The notes under the pieces are model-generated. The model had not been told where the DNA came from, ran no database searches, and worked only from the letters and a program-made list of their open reading frames with translations. A stretch of DNA of 33,218 nt, from contig CALESG010000142.1 of assembly GCA_937907215.1 (NCBI GenBank), positions 1-33,218 on the forward strand, read 5' to 3'. Source of the stretch: an uncultured Ruminococcus sp. Its GTDB lineage: Bacteria; Bacillota; Clostridia; Oscillospirales; Ruminococcaceae. Of the stretch, positions 27,174-33,218 are shown in pieces. The position numbers were made by a program, and so were the translations under genes. The stretch's first letter is position 1, and every line of letters starts with the position of its first letter.

Positions 27174-27950
27174 ATGAAAAAGTTTATATCAATTATTACT
27201 GCTGGTGCTTTGGTATCTGCAATGAGTATGCCTGTTTTTGCAGCTGATAATTTATTTGAAAATATAATCTGCGGTGATAATACAAGGGCAAGTTTAAATG
27301 CTGAAGGAGTTATGACTGTCAGCGGAACGGGAAGTATGGACAAATATGGTTTGTTTGATGATATGCCTTCTTATCCATGGCAAGATGATGAAATCTCAAA
27401 ATCTGTTGAACATATTGTTATAGAAGAAGGAATAACAGATTTTGATTTCGTATGGTCAATGCCAAACCTTAAAAGCATTAGTTTGCCAAATTCTTTTACA
27501 GGATTTGATTTTTGGGAATTCGCCGCTCTTTCAGATGTACAAGATAAGGTGTTCCTTTCACCATATGTGAATATGCCGACTAATGGTAAGTCTTTTGATA
27601 ATATTGATCAGGAGCAGCTTGATAGTTTTAAGTCTAAATATACTTGTACATTTTACGGCTATAAGAACACTGAACCGGAAGTTTTAGCAGATATTGGACT
27701 GAAGTTTCATGCAATGGGAGATTTAGACGGTGATACTCATGTTGATGTTTATGATGCTACAAATATTCTTAAATTATATGCAGAATCAGCCGCAGGGATA
27801 AAAGATGATCCAGATGCCAGCATAGATACTGATGCTGCGGATATAAATCGTGACGGTAAAATAAACATAGAAGATGCTAAAGATGCTCTTACGTATTACG
27901 CATTTAATGCCGCAGGTATAGAAATAGATTGGGCAGATATTCTCGAATAG
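27174..27950 (+). CDS. Secreted BspA-like protein with C-terminal dockerin
   Basis: A 258-residue protein with signal peptide MKKFISIITAGALVSAMSMP and cleavage after VFAA. The middle resembles the entry module of BspA-type leucine-rich proteins (LNAEGVMTVSGTGSMDKYG, then HIVIEEGITDF and LKSISLPNSF). The end is a dockerin with two calcium loops, DLDGDTHVDVYD and DINRDGKINIED, spaced by a linker and each followed by a helix. A dockerin implies attachment to a cohesin scaffold on the cell surface. No catalytic motif is visible, so binding or adhesion is more likely than hydrolysis. It has its own strong promoter. Confidence 0.78.
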   Translation: MKKFISIITAGALVSAMSMPVFAADNLFENIICGDNTRASLNAEGVMTVSGTGSMDKYGLFDDMPSYPWQDDEISKSVEHIVIEEGITDFDFVWSMPNLKSISLPNSFTGFDFWEFAALSDVQDKVFLSPYVNMPTNGKSFDNIDQEQLDSFKSKYTCTFYGYKNTEPEVLADIGLKFHAMGDLDGDTHVDVYDATNILKLYAESAAGIKDDPDASIDTDAADINRDGKINIEDAKDALTYYAFNAAGIEIDWADILE

Positions 27951-28050
27951 ATAATTTATAGCAAACGACAAAAATTTTTGGTTTTTGCTATTTGCCGATC
28001 CGCACGCAGCACACATAAGCGTGCGGATGTTCGAGGCAATTTAAATTATA

Positions 28051-28083
28051 AAACGCTTCGGTTATAATATCGGAGCGCTTTTT
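28051..28083 (+). terminator. Terminator before the rpsF operon
   Basis: ACGCTTCG and CGGAGCG pair (one G-T) around an AT loop, then CTTTTT. It probably ends the dockerin gene transcript. Confidence 0.6.
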
Positions 28084-28103
28084 AAAAAAATCCAGAAAAA
28101 GGC

Positions 28104-28132
28104 TTGACAAGAATAGTCGAACATGGTAAAAT
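28104..28132 (+). promoter_or_regulatory. Promoter of the rpsF-ssb-rpsR operon
   Basis: TTGACA, 17 bp, TAAAAT with an extended TG element, 63 bases before rpsF. Confidence 0.8.
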
Positions 28133-28139
28133 AGATATG

Positions 28140-28190
28140 TTATCCTTGTTTGCGTATAAAAACGCAGACGAAATCCAAAGGGAGGTGTAT
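28140..28190 (+). promoter_or_regulatory. Possible S6:S18 autoregulatory leader
   Basis: TTTGCGT and ACGCAGA pair around a short A-rich loop directly upstream of the rpsF ribosome site (GGGAGGTG). Leaders before rpsF bind the S6:S18 pair in many bacteria; I cannot confirm the consensus here. Confidence 0.35.
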
Positions 28191-28195
28191 TTAAA

Positions 28196-28489
28196 ATGGC
28201 AAAGAAGACTGAAAAGTACGAGCTGATGGCTGTATATAGTCTGGCAAATGGTGAAGATGCTGTAAAGGAACTGGTAGCTAAGTTTAAGGATAAGATCGAA
28301 GCAGCAGCAACACTGGAAAATATCGATGAATGGGGCAAGCGTAAGCTGGCATATCCAATCAATGATGAACCAGACGGTTATTATGCACTGTACACATTCA
28401 CATCTGCACCGGAATTTCCAGCAGAGCTTGAGCGTGTATTAAACATCACAGACGGCGTACTGCGGTTCTTAGTAACCGTTGCCGCATAA
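28196..28489 (+). CDS. rpsF: Ribosomal protein S6
   Basis: A 97-residue protein of normal S6 length. YELMAVYSLANGEDAVKELV, then WGKRKLAYPINDEPDGYYALYTF and the closing LNITDGVLRFLVT are canonical. It pairs with S18 on the platform of the 30S subunit. AAGGGAGGTG precedes the ATG. It is first in the conserved rpsF-ssb-rpsR order. Confidence 0.98.
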   Translation: MAKKTEKYELMAVYSLANGEDAVKELVAKFKDKIEAAATLENIDEWGKRKLAYPINDEPDGYYALYTFTSAPEFPAELERVLNITDGVLRFLVTVAA

Positions 28490-28540
28490 GCAACAATTTG
28501 AAATTAACAGATTAAAATAAACAGAAAGGAAAAAATCCAT

Positions 28541-29047
28541 ATGCTGAATAAGGTTATCCTGATGGGCAGACTTTGTGCCGACCCGGAATTTCGTCAGACT
28601 CCAAATGGTACTGCAACTTGTAGAATACGTGTTGCTGTAAATCGTCAGTTTGTGAATAAGCAGACCGGCGAACGTGAAACAGATTTTATAAATGTTACTT
28701 GCTGGCGTCAGACAGCTGAATTCGTAAGCCGTTATTTTCATAAAGGCAGCATGATCATTGTAGAAGGCAGCCTTAGAAATAATGACTGGACAGATCAGAA
28801 TGGTGTAAAACATTATTCAATGGATGTTCAGGCGGATAGCGTATCATTTGGCGAAAGCAAAAATGCAGCTCAGAACGGCGGATATGGTCAGCAGAATAAT
28901 AGCGGTTATCAGGCAACTTATCAGCAGCCAAGCTATTCTCAGCCGGCAGCAGCTCCTGCACCACAGGCAGCTCCTCAGCAGTCTGTACAGCTTGGAGATT
29001 TGGGTGATTTTGAAGAGATCCTAAGTGACGGAGAAGTTCCTTTCTAA
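28541..29047 (+). CDS. ssb: Single-stranded DNA-binding protein
   Basis: A 168-residue protein. The OB-fold domain covers about residues 1-108 (MLNKVILMGRLCADPEFRQT, DFINVTCWRQTAEFVSRYF, GSMIIVEGSLR). A Gln/Pro/Ala-rich disordered linker follows and then the acidic protein-interaction tip, here DGEVPF in place of the common DDDIPF. It coats single strands in replication and repair. AAAGGAAA precedes the ATG. It sits between rpsF and rpsR as usual. Confidence 0.98.
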   Translation: MLNKVILMGRLCADPEFRQTPNGTATCRIRVAVNRQFVNKQTGERETDFINVTCWRQTAEFVSRYFHKGSMIIVEGSLRNNDWTDQNGVKHYSMDVQADSVSFGESKNAAQNGGYGQQNNSGYQATYQQPSYSQPAAAPAPQAAPQQSVQLGDLGDFEEILSDGEVPF

Positions 29048-29099
29048 TTTTTAATCTAAACTCAAAAATGCAAATTTGGCAGATAGGAGGATATTAAAA

Positions 29100-29336
29100 A
29101 TGGAAAGAGCACCAAGAAATAATAAGCGTTCTCGTAAAAAGGTTTGCATGTTCTGTGCAGATCGTGCAGAGAGAATCGATTACAAAGATATTGCTAAGCT
29201 TAAGAAGTGCATGACAGAGCGTGCTAAGATTCTTCCAAGAAGAGTTACAAGCACTTGTGCATATCATCAGCGTGAACTTACAACTGCTATCAAGAGAGCA
29301 AGACACGTTGCACTGCTGCCTTATGTAGCAGACTAA
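29100..29336 (+). CDS. rpsR: Ribosomal protein S18, Cys-containing (zinc-type)
   Basis: A 78-residue protein. CMFCADRAERIDYKD, LPRRVTSTCAYHQRELTTAIKRARHVALLPY are canonical S18 regions. It has the CxxC and CxxH pairs of zinc-type (C+) S18 proteins. ATG 29100 is set by AGGAGG 9 bases upstream; a longer in-frame opening at 29076 lies ahead of that site and is rejected. Last gene of its operon. Confidence 0.97.
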   Translation: MERAPRNNKRSRKKVCMFCADRAERIDYKDIAKLKKCMTERAKILPRRVTSTCAYHQRELTTAIKRARHVALLPYVAD

Positions 29337-29361
29337 TTTAATATAGTTATTAGCATAAAAT

Positions 29362-29392
29362 AAAGGCTTGTCCGTTTGGACAAGCCTTTTTT
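29362..29392 (+). terminator. Terminator after rpsR
   Basis: AAAGGCTTGTCC and GGACAAGCCTTT form a perfect 12-bp stem with a GTTT loop, followed by T residues. Confidence 0.95.
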
Positions 29393-29411
29393 GTTTCATC
29401 TGACAATAAAC

Positions 29412-29455
29412 CTGACTGCACATCCGATGCACAGTCTTTGTGCGGTGTTGCCTTA
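29412..29455 (-). repeat. Short copy of the AGGCAACAC repeat family
   Basis: On the minus strand it reads AAGGCAACACCGCACAAAG and then a GACTG...CAGTC hairpin with a CATCGGATG centre. Same start as the copy at 12071 and close kin of the 70-bp element at 5772. It lies between rpsR and a gene ending on the other strand. Confidence 0.7.
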
Positions 29456-29471
29456 AAACAAGACCTAAAGT

Positions 29472-30188
29472 TTATTGCCAAGGTCTGGTTTTCTCAAGCC
29501 AGCCTTGCTCCATCCAATATTTGCCATCAAGATATTCAGGGTCGTTTTTATGTAGCGATTGTTGCAGCATACGACAAAAATAAAATTTTATTTTTATAAT
29601 AAAATTTGTATGTGCAGGCTTTGTGTAATCCATATGGAGAAATTTTTTTGACAGTTTTTTTACTTTTTCTGTTAGCTCGGATTGTTTCTTTTCAGAAAGT
29701 CTTTCCCAGACAATATCACTCATCAAAGCACCGGTAAATACCCCAATTTTAGAAATTCCCCACCAAGATAGACTATGCTTTATATCCTTCGCCGTAGATT
29801 TTGCTCCTGTTCCTAAGCATTGCGTGATAATTACTGCTCGTTTTCCAAACATTTCAGGAGCAGGACGGTGAGGCATCCAGCGATAAGCAAAATGGTCAAG
29901 AAATGTTTTCATTGCACCTGTAGTGTGAAACACGTATGCCGGAGAAGTCATTACAATCAAATCTGATTTCAAAAGCGATTTTTCGATTTTTTCGATGTAT
30001 TTTGCATCTTTGCAGGTATTCGAGCCTTTTATCATACAGCTTGTACAACCGTTGCAGAAATTAGGACAATCCTTTGGAAGATAGTATTCCGTAATATTAG
30101 CTTTATCCTTAAACTCAGATAAAAACATTTCTTTTAAGCGATAGGTTACACCGTGTTTTTCTGTTCCATTTATAACAGTAATATTCAT
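29472..30188 (-). CDS. Flavodoxin-fold NAD(P)H-dependent oxidoreductase
   Basis: A 238-residue protein with the FMN phosphate-binding start VINGTEKHGVTYRL, a CNGCTSCMIKGSNTC stretch typical of iron-sulfur-flavoprotein-like reductases, and the SPAYVFHTTGAMKTFLDHF FMN loop. It would reduce quinones, nitro compounds or similar with NAD(P)H and FMN. The C-terminal 50 residues, after the flavodoxin core, are basic and aromatic. It starts 3 bases after the tetR-like gene, in one operon, so induction by a small toxic compound is likely. No clear terminator follows. Confidence 0.83.
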   Translation of the reverse strand: MNITVINGTEKHGVTYRLKEMFLSEFKDKANITEYYLPKDCPNFCNGCTSCMIKGSNTCKDAKYIEKIEKSLLKSDLIVMTSPAYVFHTTGAMKTFLDHFAYRWMPHRPAPEMFGKRAVIITQCLGTGAKSTAKDIKHSLSWWGISKIGVFTGALMSDIVWERLSEKKQSELTEKVKKLSKKFLHMDYTKPAHTNFIIKIKFYFCRMLQQSLHKNDPEYLDGKYWMEQGWLEKTRPWQ

Positions 30189-30191
30189 TCT

Positions 30192-30764
30192 CTATACCTC
30201 CAGAATGTCATGTAAAACTTGTTTATGAAATATCTTGCGGTTTTCTCTTTTTTTAAGGTCAATTCCTAGTATTTGCGACATGGTTTCATGCCGCAGGAAC
30301 ATTTGCTGCATAATTGTAATTAAATACAGAGTCTTTCGCTTTATTGCTGCTTCATCAAGGTCAGGACGGCAGGCTGTAACAAGCGGCAAATACGCTGCAT
30401 AAGTTCTGTTGGTATTGTCATTGTCTTTCGGCTTTTGCATATCGGTAAGAACAGAAATTTTGGACATATCATAATGTTCAAACAGAAAATCAAGCGTTAT
30501 ATTGCCGAGATGTTCCAGTTTCTCAAATGGTGTTAGGCCCTCTGTGTTCTCTCGTATATACTGAAATTGTTCAACAATCTCATTTATCATACGCTCAACA
30601 CATATTTCAATAAGTTTGTCCTTATTTCCAAAATGGTAATTCACAAGACCTAATCCAACACCGGCTCTTTTGCATATCTCACGAACTGTGATTTTATCCA
30701 AATTTTTGCTGTTTTCTTTTATGAGTGTAATTGTTGTCTGTATTATTACTTCATGACTATCCAT
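30192..30764 (-). CDS. TetR-family repressor
   Basis: A 190-residue protein. Residues 1-50 hold the TetR DNA-binding domain (ITVREICKRAGVGLGLVNYHFGNKDKLI) and the rest the ligand and dimer domain, which I cannot assign. GGAGG lies 7 bases before ATG 30764. Its promoter carries two copies of TGAACNNNGTTCA, one in the -35/-10 spacer and one just past the -10, the arrangement of a self-repressing regulator. It controls the reductase gene that follows it directly. Confidence 0.9.
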   Translation of the reverse strand: MDSHEVIIQTTITLIKENSKNLDKITVREICKRAGVGLGLVNYHFGNKDKLIEICVERMINEIVEQFQYIRENTEGLTPFEKLEHLGNITLDFLFEHYDMSKISVLTDMQKPKDNDNTNRTYAAYLPLVTACRPDLDEAAIKRKTLYLITIMQQMFLRHETMSQILGIDLKKRENRKIFHKQVLHDILEV

Positions 30765-30778
30765 ATAATACCTCCTGC

Positions 30779-30825
30779 TGAACGTTGTTCAATACCATTA
30801 TACTGAACAACGTTCAAAAAGTCAA
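30779..30825 (-). promoter_or_regulatory. Promoter with two TetR-type operators
   Basis: On the minus strand TTGACT, 17 bp, TATAAT (30797-30825). TGAACGTTGTTCA at 30779-30791 and TGAACAACGTTCA at 30804-30816 are perfect inverted copies 12 bases apart, each itself a TGAAC/GTTCA palindrome. One fills the spacer and one covers the transcription start. Confidence 0.88.
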
Positions 30826-30874
30826 TGGGATAGGAAAAAAATTAACAAATATATGATTTTTATATTGTACATAG

Positions 30875-30918
30875 AAAAGACAGCATAAAATGCACTTTTG
30901 CCTTTTACGCTGTCTTTT
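30875..30918. terminator. Terminator downstream of the two-component operon
   Basis: AAAAGACAGC and GCTGTCTTTT, with inner TAAAA/TTTTA pairing, make a long palindrome with T runs on both strands. It lies just past the histidine kinase stop; a second small GCAAC/GTTGC hairpin lies between them at 30926-30944. Confidence 0.8.
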
Positions 30919-30963
30919 CGCTTTTGCAACGCCTATAAGTTGCATTTGAATACTGTTTTCAAA

Positions 30964-32439
30964 TTACTTCTTATTTGGTGTTGACTTTATTATATTTTCG
31001 TTTTCAGCAGGAATTGCAGCACTTGCTTCAAACCAGAATGTTGAACCTTCACCGAGTTTGCTGTTTACACCATAGTTATATTCATGCATTTTAAGAATAG
31101 CTTTGACTATAGATAATCCAAGACCCGTACCTACGACTTCACGCTTATGATTTTCAGAACGGTAATATTTATCAAATATAAGCTTTATTTTATCCTCTTC
31201 GATTCCGTCACCTGTATCTGTTATTTCAATTCTAACATAATCAGGGTAGTTTATTTGCCTTAAATAAACGGTACGTTCTTCTTTTGAAGTGTAGTTTATA
31301 GCATTGTTCAGCAAATTACATATAACACGTTCTATTTTGCTGCTGTCACAGCAAATCATATAAGGTGCATCTCCGGTGAATATAATGTGATAACCCATTT
31401 TTTCTGATAGACCTTCATATCTGTTAGCAATTTCACACAGCTTTTCACTTATATCCATTGTCTGAAGTTCAAGCTTTTGAGTTCCGCTCTCAAGCTTTGA
31501 AAGATCAAGCATATCGTTTACGAGCAAGGAAAGCCTGTCTGTTTCTTCTATAATGACATTAAGATGCTGTTCTCGCTTTACAGGGTTATCACCTGAAAGG
31601 TCACGTATCATTTCAGCATAAGCTTTCATCATTGTAAGAGGTGTACGCATATCATGAGAAACATTTGCTATGAGATCTCTTTGCATTTCATCTGTTTTGG
31701 AAAGCTCATGGCTTGCGTAGGTAAGCGTGTCTGCAAGGTCATCTACCTCTTCGCAGCCGCCGCCTGTAAAGCTTGCCGTATAATCACCCTGAGCAAGTCG
31801 TTTTGCAGAACTGTTAAGTCTTTTGATAGGCACACCAAGATTTTCAGCAGCATATGCTGAAAGAACTACTCCCGCAAGTACCAGAGCTATTGTTATATTC
31901 AGAGTCATATTTTGCAATATATGCCTTGTTGATTCTACCGGTACAAGACGTGAATTGGCAATAAGATAGCCGGTCACTTCATTATTGTTATAAAGCGGAC
32001 AGCCATATATTATCATTTCGCTCTGCATTGTTTCATTATAGAGTTTTCTGACGATCTCGCCCTTTTCATTTTGTTTGAGGTCCATATAATAAAAGTATAT
32101 ATCATTGCTGCCATTATGAAGCATACAATTTCCGCTGAATATGCATTGATAATTTATTTCAGCACCACTTTCGTTCAGTACTTCTATACACATATCATTT
32201 TTTATTGCGGCAGAATGCAGATTTTCTGTAAATGATTTTGTATTATACGATCTGGCAAGTTCCTTTGTTGCTTTAGATATAGATGAAACCTTCATTATTT
32301 CATAAAATTGTCCAAGCAACAGGACTTGAAATGTCCACATAAGAATAAACACAATGCATACAAGCATCATAAAGAACAGCCATATTTTTAAACGTATTGG
32401 CAAATTCTTTTTAAGACGCAAATCTTTAAACTTCAGCAT
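30964..32439 (-). CDS. Sensor histidine kinase
   Basis: A 491-residue protein. Two membrane helices (about 17-42 and 178-198) flank an extracellular sensor of about 135 residues with four cysteines. A HAMP region follows, then the phosphorylated His262 in NVSHDMRTPLTMMKAYAEMI, and the ATPase domain with N box NLLNNAINYTS, ITDTGDGIEED (G1), FDKYYRS and GTGLGLSIVKAI. ATG 32439 lies within the end of the response regulator gene (14-base overlap), showing translational coupling. The signal sensed is unknown. Confidence 0.93.
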   Translation of the reverse strand: MLKFKDLRLKKNLPIRLKIWLFFMMLVCIVFILMWTFQVLLLGQFYEIMKVSSISKATKELARSYNTKSFTENLHSAAIKNDMCIEVLNESGAEINYQCIFSGNCMLHNGSNDIYFYYMDLKQNEKGEIVRKLYNETMQSEMIIYGCPLYNNNEVTGYLIANSRLVPVESTRHILQNMTLNITIALVLAGVVLSAYAAENLGVPIKRLNSSAKRLAQGDYTASFTGGGCEEVDDLADTLTYASHELSKTDEMQRDLIANVSHDMRTPLTMMKAYAEMIRDLSGDNPVKREQHLNVIIEETDRLSLLVNDMLDLSKLESGTQKLELQTMDISEKLCEIANRYEGLSEKMGYHIIFTGDAPYMICCDSSKIERVICNLLNNAINYTSKEERTVYLRQINYPDYVRIEITDTGDGIEEDKIKLIFDKYYRSENHKREVVGTGLGLSIVKAILKMHEYNYGVNSKLGEGSTFWFEASAAIPAENENIIKSTPNKK

Positions 32440-33109
32440 CGAATTTATAACCCATTCCTCTCAGTGTAACAATATATTTTCTGTATGCTCCAAGGCTTCC
32501 ACGGAGCATTTTTATATGAGTATCTACTGTTCTGTCATCTCCAAAGAAATCGTAACCCCAAACTTCTTCCAAAAGTTTATCTCTTGTAAGAGCAAGACCT
32601 TTATTCTTTACAAGATAGAAAAGCAGGTCATATTCTTTTGGAGTCATAGATGCTCTTTGACCATCGACATAAACTTCACGTCCGGCAAGGTCTATTTCTA
32701 ATCCGCCGAACTTTAGCTTTTGAGATGTATTTTCAGTTGGCTGAGTTGTTTTGTGACGATTTAAAACAGCATTAACTCTTGCCATAAGCTCTTTTGGAGA
32801 AAAAGGTTTTACTACATAATCATCGATTCCTATTTCAAAACCAAAAAGTTTGTCATATTCCTCACCACGTGCAGAGAGCATTATAACAGGTGTGTTTTTC
32901 TTTTTACGGATCTCTTTTACAGCAGAAAAGCCATCAAGTCTTGGCATCATTACATCCATGATTATAAGGTCAAAATCTTGTTCACGGCAAAGCTTTACAG
33001 CTTCCATTCCGTTTTCAGCTTCTGTTACTTCATATTCTTCAAATTCTGCATATTCACGAACGACATTTCTAATATTGGCTTCATCATCGGTAACAAGCAA
33101 ACGGTACAT
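32426..33109 (-). CDS. OmpR/PhoB-family response regulator
   Basis: A 227-residue protein. Receiver domain with acidic pair (VTDDE), phosphoacceptor Asp52 in IIMDVMMPRLDG and conserved lysine in VVKPFSPKE. A winged-helix DNA-binding domain follows, with VWGYDFFGDDRTVDTHIKMLR and TLRGMGYKF. ATG 33109 is preferred to an in-frame TTG at 33115, which would leave only 4 bases after the AAAGGAG ribosome site. First gene of the pair with the histidine kinase. Confidence 0.95.
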   Translation of the reverse strand: MYRLLVTDDEANIRNVVREYAEFEEYEVTEAENGMEAVKLCREQDFDLIIMDVMMPRLDGFSAVKEIRKKKNTPVIMLSARGEEYDKLFGFEIGIDDYVVKPFSPKELMARVNAVLNRHKTTQPTENTSQKLKFGGLEIDLAGREVYVDGQRASMTPKEYDLLFYLVKNKGLALTRDKLLEEVWGYDFFGDDRTVDTHIKMLRGSLGAYRKYIVTLRGMGYKFDAEV

Positions 33110-33162
33110 ACACAAATCGCTCCTTTAAATTTTCTATTATTTGACAATACTTTTGGTGTCGC

Positions 33163-33190
33163 AGTATAAAGATGTATATAACGACCTCAA
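33163..33190 (-). promoter_or_regulatory. Candidate promoter of the two-component operon
   Basis: On the minus strand TTGAGG, 16 bp, TATACT, about 54 bases before the response regulator start. Confidence 0.5.
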
Positions 33191-33218
33191 TTTATTTTAC
33201 CATTTTTAATCTTCTATT

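Noticed and set aside
27163..27177. A four-codon upstream frame overlapping the dockerin gene start
   Set aside because: Too short and AT-rich to distinguish from chance; the ribosome site could serve either ATG.

Overview
The window reads as a low-GC, gut- or rumen-type member of the Ruminococcaceae/Oscillospiraceae (Ruminococcus-like Clostridia). The evidence is gene content: a six-gene Rnf complex in clostridial order (C-D-G-E-A-B), sporulation genes (the dipicolinate synthase B end at the left edge and a PdaA-type cortex deacetylase), an IreB homologue, and a plant-fibre block with a GH9 cellulase and two dockerin-bearing secreted proteins. Species assignment is inference. I found no tRNA, rRNA, CRISPR array or complete insertion sequence.

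Layout. 1-4.8 kb (+): end of dpaB, an AEC-type transporter, a degenerate ROK-type regulator, a class Ic aspartate aminotransferase and a small lipoprotein. A bidirectional terminator faces a LysR regulator (-). 5.77-6.17 kb is a non-coding cassette of three inverted-repeat elements lying end to end, two of which share a core in opposite orientation. 6.18-11.1 kb (-) is the rnf operon. 11.4-17.1 kb (+) holds a histidine phosphatase, a membrane protein overlapping an RluA-type pseudouridine synthase, an ECF sigma factor with a DUF4179 anti-sigma-like partner, and a GT4 glycosyltransferase with a lysine-rich tail. 17.2-17.55 kb is a gene-free, fold-rich stretch that I propose as an unassigned structured RNA; it is followed by a Cys-rich DUF1540 gene, ireB and pdaA. 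19.2-21.9 kb (-) carries a lipid kinase and a medium-chain-type acyl-CoA synthetase.

22.1-28.0 kb (+) is the fibre-degradation block: a CotH/dockerin gene broken by an in-frame TGA exactly where a conserved tryptophan is expected, a GH9 cellulase that ends in a membrane anchor rather than a dockerin, and a BspA-like small protein with a dockerin. 28.1-29.4 kb is the rpsF-ssb-rpsR operon. 29.4-33.2 kb (-) has a TetR/flavodoxin-reductase pair under a promoter carrying two copies of one operator, and an OmpR-type response regulator/histidine kinase pair.

How it fits together: Rnf would couple ferredoxin oxidation to NAD reduction and an ion gradient during fermentation of the sugars released by the cellulolytic block. 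The strongest leads for new biology are the structured RNA upstream of DUF1540, the triple inverted-repeat cassette with related short copies elsewhere in the window, and the TGA-interrupted CotH gene.
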